From: Candidatus Pseudoscillospira faecavium
GTDB taxonomy: Bacteria; Bacillota; Clostridia; Oscillospirales; Oscillospiraceae
DNA length: 51,224 bases
Direction of reading: 5' to 3'
Assembly (NCBI GenBank): GCA_904420565.1
Contig: CAJFVV010000039.1
Span: forward strand, 1-51,224
A program made the translations under genes and the position numbers. Under the pieces are notes generated by a model. It ran no database searches and had not been told where the DNA came from. It saw only the letters and a program-made list of their open reading frames with translations. This document shows positions 42,488 through 49,925 of the stretch, in pieces (within the stretch, counting starts at the first letter, position 1; each line of letters begins with the position of its first letter).

Positions 42488-43855
42488 TTACTTTGCCTTC
42501 TTGGCAGACGTTTTTTTCGCAGCGGTTTTTTTCGTCGCCTTGGCTGCCGTCTCGCTCACTTTTTTGGCGACGGTTTTGGCGGCCTTGACCGGCGCTTTTT
42601 TCACCGCGGCCCGTTTTGCAGCTTTTACCGCAGCGCTGCGGCGCTCTTCCATCAGTGCCTGCACGGTAATGGGCAGGCCGAAGAGCTTGATAAACCCTTC
42701 CGAATCGGCCTGGTTGTAGATAGATTCTTCTTCGCCGAAAGAAGCAATGGCATCGTCATAGAGCGTATAGGGAGACCAGACGCCTGCATTGATCATATTG
42801 CCCTTGTAAAGCTTCAGGCGGACCGTGCCGGTGACATGCTCCTGGGTGGAAGTGACAAAGGCGCTCAATGCCTCGCGCAAAGGCGTATACCACTGTCCAT
42901 CGTAAACCAGGTCGGCAAATTTGATGGCCACCTGCTGTTTATAGTGGGCAGTGTCCTTGTCCAGAGTGATGGTTTCCAGCACCTGATGCGCGCGATAGAG
43001 GATAGTGCCGCCGGGCGTTTCATACACGCCGCGGCTCTTCATGCCCACCAGGCGGTTCTCCACCAGATCGACCAGGCCGATGCCGTTTTTGCCGCCGATT
43101 TCATTGAGCGCCAGCACAATCTCCTTGGGGCTCATGGACTCGCCGTCCAGCGCCACAGGCACGCCCTTTTCAAAGTCCAGCGTTACATAAGTGGGCTCAT
43201 CCGGCGCCTGCATGGGCGAAACGCCCATTTCCAGAAAGCCTTCTTTTTCATAAGTGGGCTCGTTGCCGGGATCTTCCAGATCCAGGCCCTCGTGGCTCAG
43301 GTGCCACAAATTCTTATCTTTGGAATAGTTGGTTTCGCGGCTGATTTTCAAAGGAATCTTGTGTGCCTCTGCATAGGCAATCTCATCTTCACGGGACTTG
43401 AATTCCCAGAAACGCCAGGGTGCAATGATGGTCATCTCCGGCGCAAAATGGCGGATAGCCAGCTCAAAACGCACCTGGTCGTTGCCCTTGCCGGTGCAGC
43501 CATGGACAATGGCGTCAGCCTTTTCCTTCTTGGCAATCTCCACCAGGCGCTTAGCAATCAGAGGGCGGGCAAAGGACGTGCCCAGCAGATAGCCGTCTTC
43601 ATACACAGCGCCGGCCTGCATCGTGGGAATGATATAATCGTTGACGAATTCTTCCGTCAGATCTTCCACATACAGCTTGGATGCGCCGCTGGCTTTTGCC
43701 TTTTTCTCCAGTCCCTGAAGTTCATCGTTCTGGCCCACATTGCCGGACACAGCGATGACCTCACAGTTATTATAATGCTCTTTCAGCCAGGGGATCAGGA
43801 CAGAAGTATCCAGACCACCGGAATACGCCAGAACGACTTTCTTAATCTCTTTCAT
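42488..43855 (-). CDS. argG: Argininosuccinate synthase with histone-H1-like C-terminal tail
   Basis: ATP-dependent joining of citrulline and aspartate. 455 residues. The catalytic body (1 to about 404) has [46 protein letters not shown], and RHKGRA-like regions in the normal order and ends [19 protein letters not shown]. The last 50 residues (about 405-455) are made almost only of Lys, Ala, Val and Thr, with repeats such as [16 protein letters not shown] and [14 protein letters not shown]. This is a lysine-rich, probably unstructured tail resembling histone H1 or bacterial AlgP-type tails; ordinary ArgG is about 400-410 residues. It is highly basic. First gene of the cluster, ATG at 43855 after GGAGGCG. 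Confidence 0.95.
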   Translation of the reverse strand: MKEIKKVVLAYSGGLDTSVLIPWLKEHYNNCEVIAVSGNVGQNDELQGLEKKAKASGASKLYVEDLTEEFVNDYIIPTMQAGAVYEDGYLLGTSFARPLIAKRLVEIAKKEKADAIVHGCTGKGNDQVRFELAIRHFAPEMTIIAPWRFWEFKSREDEIAYAEAHKIPLKISRETNYSKDKNLWHLSHEGLDLEDPGNEPTYEKEGFLEMGVSPMQAPDEPTYVTLDFEKGVPVALDGESMSPKEIVLALNEIGGKNGIGLVDLVENRLVGMKSRGVYETPGGTILYRAHQVLETITLDKDTAHYKQQVAIKFADLVYDGQWYTPLREALSAFVTSTQEHVTGTVRLKLYKGNMINAGVWSPYTLYDDAIASFGEEESIYNQADSEGFIKLFGLPITVQALMEERRSAAVKAAKRAAVKKAPVKAAKTVAKKVSETAAKATKKTAAKKTSAKKAK

Positions 43856-43917
43856 CGGTGAAACGCCTCCGTATGTAATAATAGTTTCTTTTCCTTTTTT
43901 ATTAAAAGCATAGCAGT

Positions 43918-43945
43918 ATTATACCTCTTTTGAATGATTATGCAA
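43918..43945 (-). promoter_or_regulatory. Arginine operon promoter with overlapping ArgR box
   Basis: Minus-strand TATAAT (43918-43923) with TTGCAT 16 bp upstream (43940-43945). The region 43931-43944 reads TGAATGATTATGCA, a two-mismatch ARG box that covers the -35, so ArgR/AhrC with arginine should block RNA polymerase here. Confidence 0.7.
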
Positions 43946-44036
43946 TGAGAAATCCCATTCTTTTTCGATTTTTCCCGTTTTCCACAAGCATCTTCGTCCA
44001 TTTCATATTTTCTTTTGTCATTTTGCACGTCTTCAT

Positions 44037-44072
44037 TTTACATATATTCATTATAATGTGAATATTTATTCA
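44037..44072. promoter_or_regulatory. Tandem ArgR (ARG) boxes, distal operator
   Basis: 44059-44072 is a perfect palindrome TGAATATTTATTCA, the ideal ARG box; 44037-44050 (TTTACATATATTCA) is a weaker box whose centre lies 22 bp away, two helical turns, as expected for a hexameric ArgR. The centre is about 128 bp from the promoter-proximal box. It is also 11 bp from the galE promoter -35. The stretch 43856-44288 contains only these sites, the argG and galE promoters, and the galE leader. Confidence 0.75.
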
Positions 44073-44082
44073 TTTTGTCTGC

Positions 44083-44110
44083 TTGCTTCCCACACAGCTT
44101 GTGTTATAAT
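44083..44110 (+). promoter_or_regulatory. galE promoter
   Basis: TTGCTT (44083-44088), 16-bp spacer and TATAAT (44105-44110). The leader to the galE ATG is about 170 nt; no structured element was recognised in it. Confidence 0.65.
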
Positions 44111-44288
44111 AACAGGCAGTATACGATTGCCGTACAGTTTTCCAAAGCGATAAGTCAAATGCGGGCAGGCTTGCCGGTTCAGCACGGCGCAGCACCCACC
44201 GCAAGCAGTCACATCGCCCCCAGCATGGTATCCATGCCGTTTATGGATCGTATTTTCTCTGCAAAATTCAAAAAAGGAGTACACTGTT

Positions 44289-45275
44289 ATGTCTATTTTA
44301 GTGACCGGCGGCGCCGGTTATATCGGCAGCCACTGCGTGGCGGCTTTGGTGCGCCGCGGCATCGACGTTGTAGTGGTAGACAACCTCTCCAAAGGCCATC
44401 GCCAGGCTCTCAAAGGCGGCCGGTTATACGTCGGCGACGTTGGCAGCAAACCCTTCTTGGAGAGCGTTTTCCGCCGCGAACAGATTGACGCCGTAATCCA
44501 TTTCGCCGCCTTTTCCCTGGTGGGCGAGAGCATGAGCGTGCCGGAGCAGTATTTCCGCAACAACTGCATGGCGGGCCTGACCCTGATCGACACCATGCTG
44601 CAATTCAAGGTGCCCTATCTCATCTTCTCCTCGACCGCTGCAACTTACGGCGAACCGGAATATGTACCCATCGACGAAGAGCATCCCAAAAATCCGACCA
44701 ATGCCTATGGCGAAAGCAAACTGATTGTGGAGCGCATGCTCCGCTGGAACGACAGCGCCCACGGCTTGAAATATGTGGCCCTGCGCTATTTCAACGTGGC
44801 CGGCGCCCTCAGCGACGGCTCCATCGGCGAAGACCACAGCCCCGAAACCCATCTCATCCCCCTGGTGCTGGCCACCGCTTTGGGCAAGCGGGAAAAGCTC
44901 AGTCTGTTCGGCACGGACTATCCCACCCGGGACGGCACCTGCGTGCGCGATTATATCCATGTGGAGGACCTGATCGATGCCCATCTTCTGGCTCTGGACT
45001 ATCTGAAATCGGGCAACCCCTCCGCAGCGTTCAACCTCGGCAACGGCCAGGGCTTCACCAATCGCGAAATCATCGAAGCCGCCCGCAGGGTAACCGGCCG
45101 GGAAATTCCCGTTTCCGAAGAAGGGCGCCGCGCCGGCGACCCCGCCACCCTGATTGCCTCCAGTGAAAAGGCCATGGCCGTGCTGGGCTGGCAGCCCAAG
45201 CACGCCTCCATCGAGGAGATCATCGGTTCTGCCTGGAACTGGCACAGCACGCACCCAGACGGCTATGCAGACTGA
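44289..45275 (+). CDS. galE: UDP-glucose 4-epimerase
   Basis: Interconverts UDP-glucose and UDP-galactose; extended SDR fold. 328 residues. NAD-binding ILVTGGAGYIGSHCVAAL, FAAFSLVGESMS, catalytic Ser/Thr and YxxxK in FSSTAATYGEPE and NAYGESK. Family members that act on UDP-GlcNAc cannot be excluded. ATG follows AAAAAAGGAG. Single gene, ended by a good terminator. Supplies precursors for wall or capsule glycans. Confidence 0.93.
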   Translation: MSILVTGGAGYIGSHCVAALVRRGIDVVVVDNLSKGHRQALKGGRLYVGDVGSKPFLESVFRREQIDAVIHFAAFSLVGESMSVPEQYFRNNCMAGLTLIDTMLQFKVPYLIFSSTAATYGEPEYVPIDEEHPKNPTNAYGESKLIVERMLRWNDSAHGLKYVALRYFNVAGALSDGSIGEDHSPETHLIPLVLATALGKREKLSLFGTDYPTRDGTCVRDYIHVEDLIDAHLLALDYLKSGNPSAAFNLGNGQGFTNREIIEAARRVTGREIPVSEEGRRAGDPATLIASSEKAMAVLGWQPKHASIEEIIGSAWNWHSTHPDGYAD

Positions 45276-45294
45276 CAACTGTTTCGTTTTATTG

Positions 45295-45328
45295 ACAGCG
45301 CCGCTTTTGCAAAGCGGCGCTGTTTTTA
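45295..45328 (+). terminator. galE terminator
   Basis: ACAGCGCCGCTTT/AAAGCGGCGCTGT stem (45295-45307 with 45311-45323) followed by TTTTATTTC. Confidence 0.9.
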
Positions 45329-45540
45329 TTTCAAAATTGGTTTTTTACAAAATTTCACGCGCAAAGCACCGCATATTTTTCATTTCCCGGCACACACTAC
45401 AATCGCGCAGGAAACAGCGCTGTTTTCTGCGCAATTTCAAACGCGCCAGGTTAAGAAAAAGGAGCTGATCCGCCGCTTCCGGCGGAAAACGGGTATCGCC
45501 CTTGCTCTTTGCCATGCGCTTGTGCAGGAGGTAACACGTT

Positions 45541-45711
45541 ATGTCTAATTGTTCTTGTACCCCGAATAAATCCATCCGCTGCTCCGTGACTCAGTGCGCC
45601 CATCACTGCAAGAGCGACAACTACTGCGCTCTGTCCAGCATTCAGGTGGGCACTCACGAAGCAAACCCCACTGAGGTTAAGTGCACAGACTGCGAGAGCT
45701 TTACGCTTTAA
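45541..45711 (+). CDS. DUF1540 domain mini-protein
   Basis: 56 residues, eight cysteines: Cys4, Cys6, Cys14, Cys19, Cys23, Cys29, Cys48 and Cys51. The core SIRCSVTQCAHHCKSDNYC is the DUF1540 pattern, and TDCESF is the usual end. DUF1540 proteins are small Cys-rich, probably metal-binding proteins of Clostridia and spore-forming bacteria; no reaction is known. ATG follows GGAGG ten bases upstream. It has its own terminator. The 265 bp before it hold a hairpin GCGCAGGAAACAG/CTGTTTTCTGCGC (45406-45433) but no sure promoter. Confidence 0.85.
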   Translation: MSNCSCTPNKSIRCSVTQCAHHCKSDNYCALSSIQVGTHEANPTEVKCTDCESFTL

Positions 45712-45718
45712 GCATCCG

Positions 45719-45747
45719 AAAAGGGGGAGATGTTCTCCCCCCTTTTC
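45719..45747 (+). terminator. DUF1540 gene terminator
   Basis: AAAAGGGGG/CCCCCCTTTT stem (45719-45727 with 45737-45746) directly after the stop; the U-run is part of the stem. Confidence 0.75.
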
Positions 45748-45946
45748 CATCTTCCCCCTCTGCAGCAGCTTCAGCCCCGGGATTACCGCCGGCTCAATCT
45801 AGGCCCGTCCTCCCCTGCAGGTAAACATACCAGCGGAGCCGCCCCGGAGCGCTCCGGATCCAGCGCAAAGAAGGCAGCCCCTGCTGCACCATATTGCAGG
45901 ATTTGCACTTTGGTACATAGACCATTAAAAAAGGAGCGAGGATACT

Positions 45947-46300
45947 TTGGAAAAGAAAGGGCTTTACCGGCTGGCAGGCGGGGCAGCCGGGTTTATCAAC
46001 GGCCTGTTCGGCGGAGGGGGCGGCATGGTGCTGGTGCCGCTGCTGCTCAAAGGCGGAGAACTGAAAGCCAAACAGACCTTTGCCAGCGCAGTGGCCATCA
46101 TCTTCCCCATCTGCGCAGTGTCTTTTTTTGCACAGCTGTTTTTTGTGGAGTTTCCATGGGCGATGTCCGTGCCTTATCTGGTGGGCGGCGCTGCCGGCGG
46201 ACTGGTGGGCGGCAGGCTGTTTCGCAATATGCCGCCGCTTTGGCTCAAACGAATCTTTGCCCTGTTTATCCTCTATGGGGCCTGGCGGTATCTCACATGA
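45947..46300 (+). CDS. TSUP (TauE/SafE-like) transporter half, subunit 1
   Basis: 117 residues, about four transmembrane helices, the half-size of normal TSUP sulfite/organic anion permeases (about 250 residues). The typical glycine-rich helix start is LFGGGGGMVLVPLL, and YLVGGAAGGLVGGRLF follows. Start is TTG at 45947 with AAAAGGAG ten bases upstream; no ATG is available. Its stop overlaps the next start (ATGA). Together with the next gene it probably forms one two-part permease. Substrate, likely a sulfur or carboxylate anion, is unknown. Confidence 0.88.
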   Translation: MEKKGLYRLAGGAAGFINGLFGGGGGMVLVPLLLKGGELKAKQTFASAVAIIFPICAVSFFAQLFFVEFPWAMSVPYLVGGAAGGLVGGRLFRNMPPLWLKRIFALFILYGAWRYLT

Positions 46301-46680
46301 CAGATTGGCTGATCGCCTGCACCGTCGGCTTCGGCACCGGTATTCTCTCCGCCTTCGGCATCGGCGGCGGCACATTGCTGCTGCTGGTGATGACACTGTT
46401 TCTCGGCGTGGAAGGCCCCGTGGCCCGCTGCATCAATCTGCTGTATTTCCTGCCCACCGCCCTCGGTTCCCTGCATCAGCACAAAAAGAACGGTTATCTC
46501 AATAAAACCGCCATCGTCTCCGCCATTCCCTTCGGCATTGTTTTGGCTGTGGCCGGTGCCGTTGCAGCAGCCTGGATTGATACAACCCTTCTGCGCAAAG
46601 CCTTCGGCCTGTATCTTCTCTGGGCGGGCATCTCCGTTCTGCTGCCCTCCAAAAAGGAAAAACCATCGGACAATGCATGA
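46297..46680 (+). CDS. TSUP (TauE/SafE-like) transporter half, subunit 2
   Basis: 127 residues, about four helices; begins WLIACTVGFGTGILSAFG, then IGGGTLLLLVMTLFL, the second glycine-rich repeat of TSUP proteins, and ends SKKEKPSDNA. Overlaps the preceding half by four bases, so the halves are made in a fixed ratio. A natural split TSUP, common in Bacillota, not a frameshift, because the second gene has its own ATG and the two are complete four-helix units. Confidence 0.88.
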   Translation: MTDWLIACTVGFGTGILSAFGIGGGTLLLLVMTLFLGVEGPVARCINLLYFLPTALGSLHQHKKNGYLNKTAIVSAIPFGIVLAVAGAVAAAWIDTTLLRKAFGLYLLWAGISVLLPSKKEKPSDNA

Positions 46681-46684
46681 AAGC

Positions 46685-46709
46685 CGCCGGCGCCGCCGGC
46701 GACTTTTTC
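46685..46709 (+). terminator. TSUP pair terminator
   Basis: GC-rich hairpin CGCCGG/CCGGCG (46685-46690 with 46696-46701) followed by ACTTTTTCCCC. Confidence 0.6.
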
Positions 46710-46810
46710 CCCTGTGCCGCCGCACCCATTCCGCCGCTCTGTTTTGCTCCGATTTGAATTTTGTTCCAGCCCCGGCAGGGCACAGCATAAGAGAACTCCT
46801 GCGCATCGTT

Positions 46811-46852
46811 AAAAATGACGGCTAAAAAATCAGCCGTTATTTTTTTTGCGCG
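46811..46852 (+). terminator. Second, strong terminator hairpin
   Basis: ACGGCT/AGCCGT core extended by A-U pairs (46811-46823 with 46832-46844) and followed by TTTTTTTT. It could be a backup terminator for the TSUP genes or end an unseen short transcript. Confidence 0.7.
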
Positions 46853-46902
46853 CATCGCCCGGCTCCTCCCCAACCCATTGCAAAATTTTTTCGCATGCGC
46901 CC

Positions 46903-46956
46903 TTGACATTTCTCTGTTATGTGATATATTTATATCATCACGTGATAAATATACCA
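46903..46956 (+). promoter_or_regulatory. Promoter with palindromic operator for the DUF3796-XRE operon
   Basis: TTGACA (46903-46908), 16 bp and an extended -10 TATATT preceded by TG. A perfect palindrome GATATATTTATATC (46923-46936) covers the -10, and a related copy GTGATAAATATACCAC follows at 46942-46957. The arrangement fits negative autoregulation by the XRE protein encoded in the operon. Confidence 0.7.
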
Positions 46957-46986
46957 CATGTCCCTACAAACGAAAGGAGCATTTTT

Positions 46987-47349
46987 ATGAAGAAAAGACC
47001 CGTCAACGCTCTGGCCTTTTTATCCCTGCTTGCTTTGCTGGCGCCCCTGGGCTATCTCACCGGGGAAATTGGCTTTTACGGCTTTCTGGGATTTTTATAT
47101 TATATCCGCTATTTCACGGTGCTCCCGGATGAATTTTTCCGCCAGAACGTGCGCAAAGCCGCAACAGCCGCCTGGATTTCCGAAATGGTTCTGCTGGTTC
47201 CCCTGACTTATGCCTGCTATGGCCTCTACGGCTCGGCGAGAGCTCTGCCCACCGGTTTCGGCCTCAGCTTCGCCGCAGCAATTTTCGTTTTCACCATCGC
47301 CCTGATGATTTATGAGTACCGCGAAACGCAGGGGGCCATCGATGATTAA
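46987..47349 (+). CDS. DUF3796-like small membrane protein
   Basis: 120 residues with four hydrophobic segments (about 8-23, 27-42, 62-80 and 91-110). Helix 1-2 reads GEIGFYGFLGFLYYIRYF and is followed by PDEFFRQNVRKAA, the conserved patch of DUF3796 proteins, which typically precede a short XRE regulator gene. Function unknown. ATG after GAAAGGAG. Stop overlaps the XRE gene by eight bases. Confidence 0.8.
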   Translation: MKKRPVNALAFLSLLALLAPLGYLTGEIGFYGFLGFLYYIRYFTVLPDEFFRQNVRKAATAAWISEMVLLVPLTYACYGLYGSARALPTGFGLSFAAAIFVFTIALMIYEYRETQGAIDD

Positions 47350-47560
47350 AACACGGATTCGGGAATACCGCGCCAAATACAACATGAAGCAGGAGGAACT
47401 GGCTGCGCGGGTCGGCGTGCGCCGGGAAACCATCGGCAACCTGGAAAAAGGCCGCTACAATCCCTCGCTGGTGCTGGCCTGGAAAATCGCCCAGGTGTTT
47501 GGCGTTCCCATTGAAGAGCTGTTCTTCATCCAGGAAGAGGACACCTCGGGCGCAGATTGA
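47342..47560 (+). CDS. XRE family helix-turn-helix regulator
   Basis: 72 residues, almost only a HTH_3 domain: IREYRAKYNMKQEELAARVG, then RRETIGNLEKGRYNPS with the recognition helix, ending in an acidic tail. Too short for a ligand domain. ATG at 47342 follows GGGGG six bases upstream and overlaps the DUF3796 gene. Likely binds the palindrome at 46923-46956 and controls its own operon. Confidence 0.9.
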   Translation: MIKTRIREYRAKYNMKQEELAARVGVRRETIGNLEKGRYNPSLVLAWKIAQVFGVPIEELFFIQEEDTSGAD

Positions 47561-47574
47561 CACCTCGTTTTCAC

Positions 47575-47613
47575 AAAAGGTGAGGCACATGGCATGTGCC
47601 TCACCTTTTTGTT
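47575..47613 (+). terminator. DUF3796-XRE operon terminator
   Basis: A 16-bp stem AAAAGGTGAGGCACAT/ATGTGCCTCACCTTTT followed by TGTTTTTTA. Confidence 0.9.
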
Positions 47614-47826
47614 TTTTATCCTGACTGCAGGGCACGGCAAAAATCTGCCCATCCCCGCCCCGCTTGAACCGCAAATAAATCTTTTTTATGGATTTTATCC
47701 TATCACAGCCCATTTACACGCCTGCGGATTCTCCTGTTCCTCTATTGCGCAGAGAGAATCCCCATATTATAATAAAAGAATATCAATCGGGCGTTGAAAT
47801 CTGTGCCCGCTATGAGGAGGGATTTC

Positions 47827-49407
47827 ATGCTGCGCATCGATGCACTCCGGCTGCTGCCGGGCGAAGACGAAGCCGTACTTCCTGCGCGGGCTGCACAGCG
47901 GCTGCGCCTGCCGGTTTCCGCCCTGGAATATTTCCGCATTGTCCGCCGGTCTGTGGATGCGCGCAGGGAAGTTTCCATTGTATATTCCGTGCATGTAAAG
48001 GTGCACGGCGAGGACAAGCTGCTGAAAAAATGCCGGGACAGGCACATTTCCAAGGTTGCTGCGCAGCACTATGCGCCGCCCGCCGGTCCCTACACCGGTT
48101 CATGCCGCCCCGTGGTAGTGGGCGCGGGACCTGCCGGTCTTTTCTGTGCACTGCTGCTGAGTCATGCCGGCGCAAAGCCCATTCTGCTTGAGCGGGGCGC
48201 TCCTGTGGAGCAGCGCCGCCAGGACGTGGCCTTTTTCTGGAAAACAGGCCTGCTGAGCCCCTCATCCAATGTTCAGTTCGGAGAAGGCGGCGCCGGCACC
48301 TTTTCCGACGGCAAGCTGAACACCGGCACCCACGATATGCGCAACCGCTGGATTCTGGAGCAGCTGGTGCGTTTCGGGGCCCCACCGGATATCCTTATTG
48401 ACGCCAAGCCCCATGTCGGCACGGACAAGCTGTTCTCCGTGCTGCAAAATCTGCGCGCTGAACTGCTGAGCCTGGGCTGCGAGATCCGTTACGGTTGCCG
48501 CCTGAGCGATTTCCAGGTGGAAAATGGCCGGGTTACAGGAGTGCACACTCTCTCCTGCAGCGATGATTTTCTGGAAACAGACACCGTGGTTCTGGCCATC
48601 GGCCACAGCGCCAGAGATACTTTCGAACTGCTTTTCCGCCGGAGCGTCCCCATGGAGCAAAAGCCCTTTGCCGTGGGTGTGCGCATCGAACACAAGCAGG
48701 CGGATATCGACCTGGCTCAATATAAACAGTACGCCGGCCATCCCTCCCTGCCGCCGACTTCCTATAAGCTCTCCTGTCACACCGAGGCGGGGCGCGGAGT
48801 TTTCTCCTTCTGCGTCTGCCCCGGCGGCCAAGTGGTAGCCGCCGCCTCCGAGCAGGGGCGGCTGGTGACCAACGGCATGAGCGAATATGCCCGCGATCGG
48901 GAAAATATCAACGGCGGCCTGCTGGTGAGCGTCGGCAGTGCTGATTTCGACAGCGCAGATCCTCTGGCAGGCATCCATTTTCAGCGCGCGCTGGAGGAGG
49001 CCGCCTACCGCGCCGGAGGCGGCAATTTTACCGCCCCTGCCCAGCGCGTGGAGGATTTTCTCCTGCACCGCCCTTCTTCCGGCCCCGGCGCCGTTTTGCC
49101 CAGCTACCGCCCCGGCGTCCATTGGACCGATCTGCACAGCTGCCTGCCCGCTGCAATTACGCAGGCATTGGAGGAGGCGCTGCCTATTTTTGAGCGGCGC
49201 ATTACAGGCTATGCCGCGCCGGATGCCGTTTTGACGGCGGTGGAAAGCCGTTCTTCTTCCCCGGTGCGCATCACGCGCAGCAGCGAAACTTATCAATCCC
49301 CCATTGCCGGCCTATACCCCTGCGGCGAGGGCGCAGGCTATGCAGGGGGTATCATGTCCGCCGCAGCGGACGGCCTGCGCTGCGCAGAAAAAATTCTGCA
49401 GCGCTGA
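47827..49407 (+). CDS. FAD-dependent oxidoreductase of the uncharacterised COG2509 type
   Basis: 526 residues. An N-terminal ferredoxin-like/RNA-binding-like region (1 to about 90, with RRSVDARREVSIVYSVHV), then Rossmann-type FAD binding VVVGAGPAGLFCALLLSHAG and a second motif VVLAIGHSARDTF, and a conserved end GLYPCGEGAGYAGGIMSAA. The FSDGKLNTGTHD stretch is typical of this conserved but functionally unassigned flavoprotein family. ATG at 47827 after GAGGAGG. It is followed 25 bp later by a MOSC gene, so probably one operon with it. Confidence 0.85.
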   Translation: MLRIDALRLLPGEDEAVLPARAAQRLRLPVSALEYFRIVRRSVDARREVSIVYSVHVKVHGEDKLLKKCRDRHISKVAAQHYAPPAGPYTGSCRPVVVGAGPAGLFCALLLSHAGAKPILLERGAPVEQRRQDVAFFWKTGLLSPSSNVQFGEGGAGTFSDGKLNTGTHDMRNRWILEQLVRFGAPPDILIDAKPHVGTDKLFSVLQNLRAELLSLGCEIRYGCRLSDFQVENGRVTGVHTLSCSDDFLETDTVVLAIGHSARDTFELLFRRSVPMEQKPFAVGVRIEHKQADIDLAQYKQYAGHPSLPPTSYKLSCHTEAGRGVFSFCVCPGGQVVAAASEQGRLVTNGMSEYARDRENINGGLLVSVGSADFDSADPLAGIHFQRALEEAAYRAGGGNFTAPAQRVEDFLLHRPSSGPGAVLPSYRPGVHWTDLHSCLPAAITQALEEALPIFERRITGYAAPDAVLTAVESRSSSPVRITRSSETYQSPIAGLYPCGEGAGYAGGIMSAAADGLRCAEKILQR

Positions 49408-49432
49408 ATTCCAGGGAAAGGAGCCAACAACC

Positions 49433-49870
49433 ATGGGAAATGTGATTGCCGTGTGCATCAGCAAAGAAAAAGGAACACAAAAAGAAAATGTGGGCACCGC
49501 AACTTTTATAGAGGATTGGGGTATCCAGGGCGACGCCCACGCTGGGAAATGGCACCGCCAGGTGTCCCTGTTGTCCCATGAAAAAATCGAGGCTTTTCGC
49601 GCCAGGGGCGCTCAGGTGAACGACGGCGCCTTCGGCGAAAATCTGGTTGTTTCCGGCATCGATTTCCGCGCGCTTCCTCTGGGCACAAAATTTCAATGCA
49701 ACGACGTTGTGCTGGAACTGACACAAATTGGCAAAGAATGCCACAACGGCTGCGAAATTTACAAAATCATGGGGGAATGCATCATGCCCCGGGAGGGCGT
49801 GTTCACCCGTGTGCTTCACGGCGGCACCATTTCCGTGGGCGATACTCTGCGCATTTTGGACGACGCCTGA
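49433..49870 (+). CDS. MOSC domain-containing protein
   Basis: 145 residues, a stand-alone MOSC (MoCo sulfurase C-terminal-like) domain with the beta-barrel order DWGIQGDAHAGKWHRQVSLLS, FGENLVVSGID, and ELTQIGKECHNGCEIYK with the conserved Cys expected to carry sulfur or bind molybdopterin. Such small MOSC proteins sit near molybdenum cofactor or mercaptopurine-resistance-type genes, but no mo- gene is near here. ATG after GAAAGGAG. Follows the COG2509 flavoprotein closely; a joint role in sulfur/flavin chemistry is inference. Confidence 0.88.
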   Translation: MGNVIAVCISKEKGTQKENVGTATFIEDWGIQGDAHAGKWHRQVSLLSHEKIEAFRARGAQVNDGAFGENLVVSGIDFRALPLGTKFQCNDVVLELTQIGKECHNGCEIYKIMGECIMPREGVFTRVLHGGTISVGDTLRILDDA

Positions 49871-49925
49871 ACCAGGCGGCACCCATTTTTTATAAAAACA
49901 CAACACAATGGGAGGTAACACACTC

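Larger units (their letters stand above)
46710..46986. other. Intergenic region before the DUF3796 operon
   Basis: About 280 bp. It holds a second strong terminator-like hairpin (46811-46852), the promoter and operator of the next operon (46903-46956), and about 100 bp (46712-46810) without any recognised feature. The second hairpin has no clear gene of its own. Confidence 0.5.

Noticed and set aside
41183-43861. A long plus-strand frame opposite argG and argH
   Set aside because: Same reason: antisense shadow of well-conserved genes with no domain of its own.
46273-46957. Minus-strand frames opposite the TSUP and DUF3796 upstream region
   Set aside because: Arg-rich, low-complexity translations with no motif; they are shadows.
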